From: Corydoras sp. C115
Lineage: Eukaryota > Chordata > Actinopteri > Siluriformes > Callichthyidae
Direction: 5' to 3'
DNA length: 64,000 nucleotides
Assembly (NCBI GenBank): GCA_019802505.1
Contig: JAFMOC010000857.1
Coordinates: 62,001-126,000, forward strand
Shown here: positions 19,040 through 28,142 of the stretch, in pieces
Position numbering within the stretch: the stretch's first letter is position 1
How the letters are laid out: each line of letters begins with the position of its first letter
The notes under the pieces: generated by a model
Databases searched by the model: none
What the model was told of the DNA's origin: nothing
The model's input: only the letters and a program-made list of their open reading frames with translations
Translations under genes and position numbers: made by a program

Positions 19040-20776
19040 ATGCGCAGCCCGCCGTCCCGGAGCCGTAAGGACGGCTCGTATACAGCAATGTCTGATTATG
19101 ATTCCGATGATGAGTGGATGTGGAGGTACGGGTACGAAGCGCTCTGCGCTGAGGAAGGTCTGGACTTGGTTCAGATCTCTGATGATGAGACGGGCGAGTC
19201 GTACCTGTATGGGCATATTCTGCCCATACGAACCCTCCTCAACTCTGAGGAGTTCTGGACGGACGCTCCGGTCCAGCTTGTTAAACCCCACGTGACGAAA
19301 TCCAGACGCAGAGCGCGCCGGCGCGGTGCCAAGACGCAGCGTGCGCGCGGCACGTGTGCTGCGGGGCAGTCACGTGACGCGCCTGTGCCGGACCGCGCTG
19401 TTTCTGGATCGCGCTGCGAGGGGGCGGTACCGGAGCCAACACTCGGGGGGGTAGATGTGGATCCGTGTCCCCCTGTCTCGTGTGTCCAGTCCGTCTTCCC
19501 CATGTCTGAGATGTCTATGTGTTTGGGCATTGCGGTGGGGGTGTATATGTTCTGTGTGCTGGAGGGAGAGCCTGAGGTACCGGCCGAGGTCCGCCCAGCG
19601 TGCGTGCCCGCCAACGCCCTGCCAGCGTGCGTGCCCGCCAAGGTCCTGCCAGCATGCGTGCCCGCCAAGGTCCTGCCAGCATGCGTGCCCGCCAAGGTCC
19701 TGCCAGCGTGCGTGCCCTCCAAGGTCCTGCCAGCGTGCGAATCCGCCGAGGTCCGCCCAGCGTGCGTGCCCGCCGAGGTCCGCCCAGCGTGCGTGCCCGC
19801 CGAGGTCCGCCCATCGTGCGTGCCTACCGAAGTCCTGCCAGCATGCGTGCCCGCCGAGGTCCTGCCAGCGTGCGAACCCGCTGAGGTCCAGCCAGCATGC
19901 GTGCCCGCCGAGGTCCTACCAGCGCGCGCGCCCATCCCGAAGTCCGGGGGTGTCACGCCGCCCATCCCGAAGTCCAGGGGCGTCACGCCGCCCATCCCGA
20001 AGTCCAGGGGCGTCACGCCGCCCATCCCGAAGTCCAGGGGCGTCACGCCGCCCATTCCGAAGTCCAGGGGCGTCACGCCGCCCATCCCGAAGCCCAGGGG
20101 CCGCACGCCGCCCATCCCGAAGCCCAGGGGGCGTCACGCCGCCCAGCCCGAGCAGCAGGGGCCGCACGCCGCCCAGCCCGAGCAGCAGGGGCCGCACGCC
20201 GCCCAGCCCGAGCAGCAGGGGCCGCACGCCGCCCAGCCCGAGCAGCAGGGGCCGCACGCCGCCCAGCCCGAGCAGCAGGGGCCGCACGCCGCCCAGCCCG
20301 AGCAGCAGGGGCCGCACGCCGCCCAGCCCGAGCAGAAGGGGCCGCACGCCGCCCAGCCCGAGCAGCAGGGGCCGCACGTCGCACGCCACGCCGCCAGGGG
20401 GCGCCCGCCTCGCCACGCCGCCAGGGGGCGCCCGCCTCGCCACGCCGCCAGGGGGCGCCCGCCTCGCCACGCAGCCAGAGGGCGTGGCCCACTCCTCGTC
20501 CGCCGAGGCCGTCCACCGGACTTTGCAGCCAGAGGGCGTGGCCCACTCCTCGTCCGCCGAGGCCGTCCACCGGACTTTGCAGCCAGAGAGCGTTCGGCAC
20601 GCCTCACCCGCAGAGGGCGTCCACCCGAGGGCGCTTTCCAAGCCCTACTCCATGAGGGCGGAGGACCCCCCAGGACTGTTTTTTTTTTTCCTCTTGGTCG
20701 CGTCCCCCCGTTGCGCAACCGCAGGGGCGGGGGTAATGTAACCTGTTTTGTGTTTCGTCCCGTTCGTTTGAGTTAA
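19040..20776 (+). CDS. Repeat-rich ORF of unknown function in an LTR element
   Basis: 578 codons from 19040; an alternative start at 19090 gives MSDYDSDDEWMW. I do not recognise a family. The first 90 or so residues are acidic and non-repetitive (YGYEALCAEEGLDLVQISDD, GHILPIRTLLNSEEFW), followed by a basic patch KSRRRARRRG. Five successive tandem arrays follow, all with units divisible by three: 9 aa LPACVPAKV (about 12 copies), 10 aa IPKSRGVTPP (about 7), 10 aa QPEQQGPHAA (about 8), 9 aa RHAARGRPP (about 4) and an 18-aa unit (2). The frame ends just inside the 3' LTR. Both alternative forward frames also stay open across the repeats, so coding is plausible but not proven. A Gag-like packaging role is one possibility. 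Confidence 0.55.
   Translation: MRSPPSRSRKDGSYTAMSDYDSDDEWMWRYGYEALCAEEGLDLVQISDDETGESYLYGHILPIRTLLNSEEFWTDAPVQLVKPHVTKSRRRARRRGAKTQRARGTCAAGQSRDAPVPDRAVSGSRCEGAVPEPTLGGVDVDPCPPVSCVQSVFPMSEMSMCLGIAVGVYMFCVLEGEPEVPAEVRPACVPANALPACVPAKVLPACVPAKVLPACVPAKVLPACVPSKVLPACESAEVRPACVPAEVRPACVPAEVRPSCVPTEVLPACVPAEVLPACEPAEVQPACVPAEVLPARAPIPKSGGVTPPIPKSRGVTPPIPKSRGVTPPIPKSRGVTPPIPKSRGVTPPIPKPRGRTPPIPKPRGRHAAQPEQQGPHAAQPEQQGPHAAQPEQQGPHAAQPEQQGPHAAQPEQQGPHAAQPEQQGPHAAQPEQKGPHAAQPEQQGPHVARHAARGRPPRHAARGRPPRHAARGRPPRHAARGRGPLLVRRGRPPDFAARGRGPLLVRRGRPPDFAARERSARLTRRGRPPEGAFQALLHEGGGPPRTVFFFPLGRVPPLRNRRGGGNVTCFVFRPVRLS
19588..20595 (+). repeat. Five adjacent GC-rich minisatellite arrays
   Basis: Units are 27 bp (19588 to about 19925), 30 bp (about 19935-20125), 30 bp (about 20130-20385), 27 bp (about 20390-20480) and 54 bp (about 20475-20590). 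Copies within an array differ by a few substitutions, several of them silent or conservative in the main frame. Confidence 0.9.
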
Positions 20777-21068
20777 TTAACGTTCTGTGCTCATTAGTTT
20801 AGTTAATTAACTCCTTTTTGTAATTGGTTTGTCTTGTGCACGTGATCGGGTGTCTTTTTGTATTTATGTCCATTGTTTCTTGTCTTCGGTGCTGGTCGTT
20901 TGTTTTATGTCACGTAGTCTCTTTTGTACCTCATGTTTTGTGGTGCACTGCACCTTTAATAAAACCGTTATCGGCTACCTGCGTGCCTGGCTCCCTTCAG
21001 CGCGTGTAACGCGGCGGTCTGCGCTTCCTATGCGCCACCGCTTCTTCCCGAGGTAGACTTACGTGACA
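20737..21068 (+). repeat. 3' LTR of the non-autonomous element
   Basis: 332 bp, begins TGTAACCTGTTTTG and ends ACGTGACA. It matches the 5' LTR apart from the missing hairpin segment and a few substitutions. Confidence 0.9.
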
Positions 21069-21478
21069 AGTAATGAATTTTAAACTAAATATTGATGTTA
21101 ACCAAAAAAATGCTATTTTATAATGAAAATTGTCATTGACAACATCGTACTGTTGCATGTATTAAGACCAGTTTGCAGGAGGAATGAGACAAAATAACAC
21201 CTTTGAATGAAAATATATTTTTTTATTTTTTTTTTATCTTTTGCCATTATTTCTGCTAATCAGGTGACTTTATTAGTGTATAATTTCTCAAGTTTTGTTA
21301 AATGCATTCAGGTTTTGCAGGTTTCATGATCATTCAATCAGAAACCATTGTTTCACCTCAACTTGAACAGATAGCAAGTCTGTGGAAAATATATTTTTTC
21401 ATGTCAGAGAAATAACATATCAACATCAGCGCATTCGTGAAAGGAAAAAAGACCTCTTTCTGCCTACAGTAAAACATT

Positions 21479-21942
21479 TTGCAGCCTGAACATGAGCACA
21501 TCCACAGAGAAAAAAAAGGAAAGCCATGTCATTGCTCACAATGTGGAAAGAGTTTTACTCAGCAGAGAAGTTTTAAAGAGCACGAGCGCATTCACACAGC
21601 AGAAAAACCACATTCCTGCTTAGAGTGTGGAAAAAGTTTTAATCAGGAGAGTGGTCTTAAACGACATCGTCATATTCACACGGGAGTGAAACCATATATG
21701 TGCTCACAGTATGGAAAGAGTTTTACTCTCCAGAACAATCTTAAATTACAACATCATACTCACACAGGAGAAAAAACATATTCCTGCTCACAGTGTGGAA
21801 AGAGTTTCTCTCAACAGAGTAACTTTACTTGACATCTGATCGTTCATACAGAAGTGAAACCATATATGTGCTCACAATGTGGACAGAGTTTTACACAGCA
21901 GAATCATCTTAAAGTACTCCAGCGCATGCACACAGGAAAATA
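21479..21942 (+). pseudogene. C2H2 zinc-finger array, degenerate
   Basis: Five finger units can be read. The first two are good (HCSQCGKSFTQQRSFKEHERIH and the next unit). The third has lost a cysteine (CSQYGKSF). The fourth is cut by a TGA at 21830-21832, and the fifth follows (CSQCGQSFTQQNHLKV). Sequence just upstream (21385-21500) is homologous to 28040-28170, upstream of the intact ten-finger ORF, so the two loci are duplicates. The 3' part is followed by an approximately 300-bp AT-rich stretch without further fingers. Confidence 0.85.
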
Positions 21943-22284
21943 AATTTCTTTCAGCTCAGTCAACAGGTTTTGTTGTGTATTTGTTGTGCCTTGCATGTTT
22001 TAATGCCACCATTACCAGTTTCTCCAACACTGGATATGTGTTGGTTCAGTTTCAATCAGCAAGCTTTGTTTTGGTGGATCAATGGTTATTGTCGAAACAG
22101 CTCCATAGGAGCTTTATTTACACAAAATCAATTCTACAGTTTTTTTCATTTGGCTTTTTTTGTTTATTGCTGTTCTTAAAAATTGTTTCACTTGGTATTA
22201 TTGAATTAGCCCCCTATCCATCTGTCCATCCATTTGTCTAATAAATTTATTTTATTAACTCCTCTATACCTGTGTCCTGAAGAT

Positions 22285-23095
22285 CATTTACATTGACATT
22301 GTCATTTAACAGACGCTTTATCCAAAGCGACTTATAAATGAGAACATCACAAGTCCGTAGTTATAAAGAAAACCAGCTACACTGTAGAATTATCAAACCT
22401 GATCGTTATATGATGCTGCACCACTCTTCCGTTTTTATTTATTTAATTATTTCATTATTATTGTTTTTTTTTTTACAACAGGTATTTGTTAAAAAGATTT
22501 GTCTTCAGTAGTTTCTTAAAATTGCCTAGTGACTGCTTTATGGACAGAGTTGGGAAGATGGTTCCACCATGTTGCAGTGGTGAATGCCACGGAGTGAGAA
22601 TTACCTCCTGGGTGAGGTGGAATCGCCAGGTGGAATTGCCAGGCGGCAATCATCACTGGAGCGAAGTGATGCCGAAGTGATGCCGGAGCGAAGCGATACA
22701 CTCTGAGCCAGAGTGTACTTTGAAAAGATAGAGTGAAGGTTAGAGGAGCAGATCCAGAAATGGTCCCGTAGATCAGACTCAGTGACTTGTTCTGAATGCG
22801 AGCAGCTACAGGGAGCCAATGGAGAGAAATGAGTAGTGGAGAACATGAATTCGCTTGCACTGGTTGAATACAAGTCGGGCTGCAGTTCTGAATCAGTTGT
22901 AGAGGTCTGATTGTGGAAGCTGGGAGAACGGCGAGCAACGCAATACAATAATCAAGCCGGGATAGGGTGAGGGCTTGAACTAACAGCTGGTAGCATGTTC
23001 AGTCAAGAAAGGTCTGATTTTCCTGATGTTGTAAAGAAGGAATCTGCAGCCATTTTGATCACATGATCAGAGAGTTTAAGGTGGGAGTCTACTGT
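22285..23095 (-). mobile_element. Rex1-like LINE, 5'-truncated
   Basis: Minus-strand copy of the family seen at 4515-5040. The tail (cagacgctttatccaaagcg) is at the left. To the right is an ORF2 C-terminal part with PLLISLHWLPVAARIQ and TWWNHLPNSVHKA over 22516-22938. The last third, to about 23095, is degenerate. It contains tandem gatgccg(g/a)agcgaag duplications near 22664-22697. Confidence 0.8.
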
Positions 23096-23725
23096 GAAAC
23101 CATATCATGATATCTACTACAAACAGTAATTAAAATCGCCCATAATTATGATTAAAATCGTTTTATTTATACGTTAAAACACTAGTCTTTTTTTCATAAC
23201 ACTGTTTTTCTGTTTTATTAGTTGCATTAATCAGAATCAGCTTTATTAGCATTGAATGTTATTACATATGTGGTAGGGTTGGCGTTATTGCTGCCCCCTG
23301 CTAGAAGTGAGATGTTGGTGCACACTATTGCTCAAAGATATAAAGTTCGTCTCTGTCGTTTTATTTCAGTTAAGTTTATTTAATTCATATATTCTCAAAC
23401 AAAATTGGTTGTTTCGAGTTTTCCTTTTATGTACATTAACTGTATTATGTAATAATATTTATTAAAGCGCCTCACATCGGGATTACAAGTTGGGATGTGA
23501 CTGCTTGTGTAACGTTTGCTGTTTGGTTCATTATCGCCACCATCTGACCTGGAGTATAAAGAATCTTTCTCAGAGCTTACTTTTAAGTGTTAATATATCA
23601 CTTGTTTGTTTATTAATAAAACAGAAACGTTACAGAGATAGTTATAGAGCAGATTTAGTTTCATACACGGTGAGGTTCACGCTAAGGTTTAACAACCAAC
23701 TTCATAATAACGCTTTGCCTCCAAA
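23096..23725. other. Unassigned intergenic stretch
   Basis: AT-rich DNA with a short aatcagctttattagca motif near 23232 that is common in fish repeats. No ORF of interest. It immediately precedes the putative zinc-finger promoter. Confidence 0.4.
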
Positions 23726-23873
23726 CTATAGGTGGCGCTATTGCACTACATTAGAAACGAAGAAGATAAAGACAAAACAGAGTCCTCGTGTTCTGCGAGG
23801 GGTTTAATAAATAAATGATTTGTTCTTCATCATCATCATCATCATCATCAGATAAGGTCTAGTTCTTTACAGA
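23726..23873 (+). promoter_or_regulatory. Putative promoter and first exon of a zinc-finger gene
   Basis: It contains TAGGTGGCGCTATTGCAC (23730-23747), a purine stretch (gaagaagataaagac), a (CAT)n run and, at 23873/23874, a donor-like GAAG|GTGAGATT. The same order of blocks occurs inverted at 7790-7615. The next feature downstream is the start-codon exon at 24146. The transcription start is not defined from sequence alone. Confidence 0.45.
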
Positions 23874-24145
23874 AGGTGAGATTGAGACTGAACTGCACTT
23901 ACTAAAGGTTAAATATATATGTGGGGTAATCAGCATTTAAATCAAACTGGAAGGTGGATCTTGTTCTTTATGTTGTTGTTGTTTGTAGTATTAATAACTT
24001 TAACTATTAATGTGAATGTACTGTAATCTGAAACAATAAAATATAAAGTCATCTCGGCGATCTGCAGACGCATTAGTGTTATAGCTTTGTAACTGATGTT
24101 TGTGTGAACAAAAATACTCATTATTTTTCATTTATCCTGGACAAG

Positions 24146-24222
24146 GTGATGAAGAGTGATGAAGACGACCCCAGCTCTCATTCAGCAAAAGGAGAAGCCC
24201 CCTGAACACGTCATCAGTCTGG
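24146..24222 (+). CDS. Start exon of a zinc-finger-family gene
   Basis: 77 nt between an AG acceptor (24144-24145) and a GTGAG donor (24223). An ATG opens the frame MKTTPALIQQKEKPPEHVIS with phase-1 exit. Paralogous exons are at 5761-5839 and 562-640 on the other strand. The next convincing acceptor on this strand is at 27669-27670 (tgtttcttgtttttcag). Joining to it keeps frame for about 20 codons (RCKNIDSAMKGMQGGHLKM) and then meets TAA. So either the gene is damaged or the splicing pattern is different. Confidence 0.5.
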
Positions 24223-24331
24223 GTGAGATTACTTACCATGATGCCTCCATGCTGCACCAAACTATCAAAGTTAGTGATAGAATTACTATGATAGAAGAAG
24301 TACAAAACAAAAACTTATTCTGTAAATCATT

Positions 24332-24667
24332 TATTCATTCATTATCTCCCGCTTTATCCTCTGTTAGGGTCGCGGTGGGGTTCCCCATGCCCATCCAGGG
24401 GAGAACGTCTCGGGCGCTGGGCAGATAGACCCAGGACAGGGCGCCATTCCATCGCTGGGCACACACTCACTCACTCACACAGACACACTCTATATGGGGC
24501 AATTTTGAGAAATCAATTGAATTTGATCCATGTTTTTTGGACTGTGGGAGGAAACCGGAGAAGAAACCCACGCAACACGGGGAGAACAAAACTCCACCCA
24601 GATTCTTAAAACCGGGAATCCCTAGCGCTGAGAGGCGAACGTGCTAACCACTAAGCCACCGTGCCGC
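24332..24667 (-). mobile_element. tRNA-headed SINE
   Basis: Minus-strand copy, tail (cattcattcatt) left and ccaccgtgccgcc head right. It is flanked by the duplication gtaaatcattta at about 24320-24331 and 24668-24679, giving firm boundaries. Confidence 0.88.
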
Positions 24668-24737
24668 CGTAAATCATTTAATAAAAACATAAAACAACTA
24701 TTAAATATAAAAAGCTTAAAGTGATCAAATAAAGTAA

Positions 24738-25587
24738 TCCCTAGCGCTGAGAGGAGAACATGCTAAACCAAAAAGCCACTATACCTCCCTTAGTATATAA
24801 ACTTGAAAATTTTATTTTATTTGAATGATAAGGGGCGGCACGGGGGCTTAGTGGTTTGGGATGTTCTCCTCTCAGCGCGAGGGATTCCCGGTTCGAATCC
24901 CAATCTGGGTGGATTTGCATGTTTTCCCGTGTCCGCGTGGGTTTCCTCCGGGTTCTCCGGTTTCCTCCCACAGTCCAACAACATGGATCAAGGTCAATTG
25001 AGTTCTCCAATTTGCCCCATATAGACTGCGTCTGTGTGAGTTAATGTGTGTTCAGTGATAGATTGGTGTCCTGTCCCGGGTGTATCTGCCCAGCGCCCGA
25101 AACGTTCTCCCCTTGATGGGCATGGGGAACCCCCCCCCCCCAAGTAGAGGATTAAGTGGAAGATAATTGATGGATGGATGGATATATCGGGCGGCATGGT
25201 GGCTTAGTGGTTTAGCATGTTCTCCTCTCAGTGCTAAACATTCCCGGGTCGAATCCCAATCTGGGTGGAGTTTCCATGTTCTCCCTGTGGGTTTCCTTAT
25301 ACAGTGTGTATTATTCCTCTATCCATTATCTTCCGTCTCGGGTGCTGGGCAGATTCACCCAGGACAGGACACACACACACACTCCCTCACACAGAGACAC
25401 TCTATGTGGGACAATTTGGATTGCCCTTGATCCATGTTTTTAGACTGTGGTAGGAAACCAGAGAACCCGGAGGAAACCCACACGGACACGGGGAGAACAT
25501 GGAAACTCCACCCAGATTGGGATTCGAACCGGGAATCCCTAGCGATGAGAGGATAACATGCTGAACCACTAAACCACCGTGCCGCCT
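24738..25587. mobile_element. Cluster of four SINE copies
   Basis: A short minus-strand head (24738-24789), a full plus-strand copy (24833-25178), a plus-strand head (25188-25302) and a minus-strand copy (25318-25586). A 30-bp identical sequence beginning ttagtatataaacttg occurs at 24790-24819 and 25588-25617 and brackets the last three. Confidence 0.8.
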
Positions 25588-25617
25588 TTAGTATATAAAC
25601 TTGAAAATTTTATTTTA

Positions 25618-26257
25618 AACTGGCAAAAACGTGTTAATTGACCGTACCTATAAACTAATCCACATCATCTAGAATAGTGGTTCTTGATCACAATCCCTGA
25701 TGGACCCGAAAGCACAGAGGGGTTCCTCAAGAGATCTTGTTGATTAAAATGTGAGTTGTTGTTGGGTTCAAATCCCGAGCTTACCAATCGGCTATGGTCC
25801 CGATGCTGATGCCTCACATTGTTAGGTCCCAAATCAAAAGCTTTCCCAGTCATCAGCCCCGATGATTCTGTCCCTGATGCAGGAGCCCTGACTGCCAACG
25901 TGCAAATGTTTGGGAAGAAACGGCAACCATGCCAGTGTTGATCATCAATTCTTCGATTAATTAAAATTCACACCTCGTTTATATAGGAAGATGGAAAAGA
26001 CAAAACACAAAACAAGGGCATTCGTCCCACAGTCTGCTAACCACGTGCACGTGAAAGAACCACATTTAGTCAATACAACCCATGTCCCAACCATGTGAAG
26101 CTTGAACCCAATCATTTTCCACAGGACAGTACCTAGCAAACGTATCCCTCAGCCAGAAGGTCAGTGAGGCCTTTTAAGGTTCATAAGATCAACATGATTA
26201 CAGCCTCATAGTACATTATAATAAATGATAAATGATATGAATGTAAGGAATTAATAT
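25618..26257. other. Unassigned stretch
   Basis: About 640 bp with no ORF or repeat boundary I can support. The ttaatatccatccgccc region near 26250 begins the next SINE. Confidence 0.4.
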
Positions 26258-27474
26258 CCATCCGCCCATTATGGTCATGGGGGGGTTCCCCATGCCCATC
26301 CAGGGGAGAACGTTTATGGCGCTGGGCAGATACACCCAGGACAGGGAGCAATCTATCACTGGGCACACACTCACTCACACAGACACACTCTATATGGGGC
26401 AATTTGGAGAATTTAAGCCCCCCCTAGGAAGAAGAAAACATTTGCGCTCCCCCCATACACACACTCACCCTCACCCCACCACCCCTCACATGACAAAAGT
26501 AATTTGCGGTAATGCATATCACCAACAGGAAGTAACTAAAATTATTGAGATCTTGTCTAAATGATATGCAGTGGTGGGAACTACTTTTTCTTCCGCCTGG
26601 TTCAGTGTATAATGCGCAAGTACTGCGGCACGCTGCTCACTCACGCACTCAGTCTGTACCATCCATCCATAATCTTCTACTTCATCCTCTACTAGGGTCG
26701 CGCAGGGGGGTTCCCCATGCCCATCCAGGGGAGAGCGTTTCAGGCGCTGGGCAGATGCACCTAGGACAGGGGGGCAATCTATCACTGAATGATTTAAATG
26801 TATATAGTAAATAAAAATATATGGTGGCTTAGTGGTTTAGCATGTTCTGCTCTCAGCGCTAGGGATTCCTGGTTCGAATCCCATTCTGGGTGGAGTTTCC
26901 ATGTTCTCCCCGTGTCCGCATGGGTTTCCTCCGGGTTCTCCGGTTTCCTCCTGGAGGGCAATAGTCTGCTCTAAATTGTCTCTATAGTCTGCGTGTCCCT
27001 GTGCCCGGGAGAGGGTGTGGGTTGTGTCAGGAAGGTCGTTCAACATAAAACACTGGGCCAAAGTCTAAAATGTGAGTTCATCGCTGTGGCGACCCCTGCT
27101 TTATCCTCTACTACGATCGTGATGAGGGGGGGGGGGGGGGGGGGTTCTCGAACCTGGAATCCCTACTAGGGTCGTGGGGGGGGGGGGGGGGTTTCCACAT
27201 ACCCATTCAGGGGAGAATATTTCAGGCGCTGGGCAGATACACCTAGGACAGGACGCCAATCTATCACTGGACATACACTCACTTACACAGACACACTCTA
27301 TATGGGGCAATTTGGAGCATTCAGTTGACCTTGATCCGTGTTTCTGGACTGTGGGAGGAAAACCGGAGAACCCGCAGGCAACCCACACGGACACGGGGAG
27401 AACATGGAATCTCGAACCTGGAATCCCTAGCACTGAGAAGCGAACATGCTAAACCACTAAGCCACCGTGTGTCC
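26258..27474. mobile_element. SINE fragments, partly rearranged
   Basis: Minus-strand pieces at 26258-26411 and 26659-26783, a plus-strand head at 26821-26951, and minus-strand pieces at 27095-27155 and 27170-27474. The plus-strand head runs into a different repeat (gtcaggaaggtcgttc, cgctgtggcgacccct, 26952-27090) that resembles a common fish repeat tail. Two poly-G runs (27126-27144 and 27176-27191) lie at the fusion of the last two pieces. Confidence 0.75.
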
Positions 27475-27670
27475 CCTAAATGAATTAAAATGATTAAGAA
27501 TAATATCAACAAACATTTGAGTATCTGACTAACCTCCATCACAGATCTCCTTCCCTCTGTGATTATATCAGTCCAATGAGCCAACCGTATACATTATAAC
27601 CTTACAGCTGTATAAATATTGTACTTTTAGATGAAAGCATGATGCCTGTTTATTGTTTCTTGTTTTTCAG

Positions 27671-28142
27671 GACGGTGTAAGAATATTGATTCAGCTATGA
27701 AAGGGATGCAAGGTGGCCATCTGAAGATGTTCTAAAGGACGCCTTCCTGTAAGGATTCTCAACGTGGTGGCATTGCAGGAGACTGTTGTTCTGTATAACC
27801 TCAGAGATGTGCCGTGTGGCTTTGCCATGCTTATGAACAGTAGCTTATAGAGTATGCACACGCTATGAACTCTTGCTTTGAATTTCTACAGCGTGTGGTG
27901 ATGAACATTACACCAGCCTAAGCCTCTGTATGAATACTTATGAGGTACAAACCGAACCTCTGGCTGCCTGGTACTCACCAGCTATCAGTAATTTAACAGC
28001 GACATCATTTAAAAGACATCGTTTTACCTCAAATTGAACACATTTAAAAGACGAAATCCCAAATATATATTTTTCCCATTGGCGAAATAACACGTCAACA
28101 TAAAGAAACGAAATAGCCATCTTTCCGCCAACAGGAGTACAT
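27671..28142 (+). other. Upstream part of the zinc-finger exon
   Basis: It follows a strong polypyrimidine-AG acceptor (27651-27670). All three frames contain stops before 28143. Sequence at about 28020-28142 is homologous to 21340-21478, so it belonged to the ancestral zinc-finger gene. It is either untranslated sequence or decayed coding sequence. Confidence 0.5.

Larger units (their letters stand above)
18558..21068 (+). mobile_element. Non-autonomous LTR retrotransposon with a repeat-built ORF
   Basis: LTRs at 18558-18911 and 20737-21068, with TSD agtaa at 18553-18557 and 21069-21073. Only 1.8 kb lies between the LTRs. No protease, RT, RNase H or integrase motif occurs in any frame. The polypurine tract (ggggcgggggtaa at 20724-20736) closely resembles that of the Gypsy element at 10764, suggesting mobilisation by a related Gypsy. 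The 5' LTR is 22 bp longer because it keeps a GGTGCC/GGCACC hairpin near its start that the 3' LTR lacks. Confidence 0.9.

Noticed and set aside
19171..20718. Minus-strand ORFs across the tandem arrays
   Set aside because: They are mirror frames of in-frame GC-rich repeats. The plus-strand ORF has the non-repetitive head and the right orientation relative to the LTRs.
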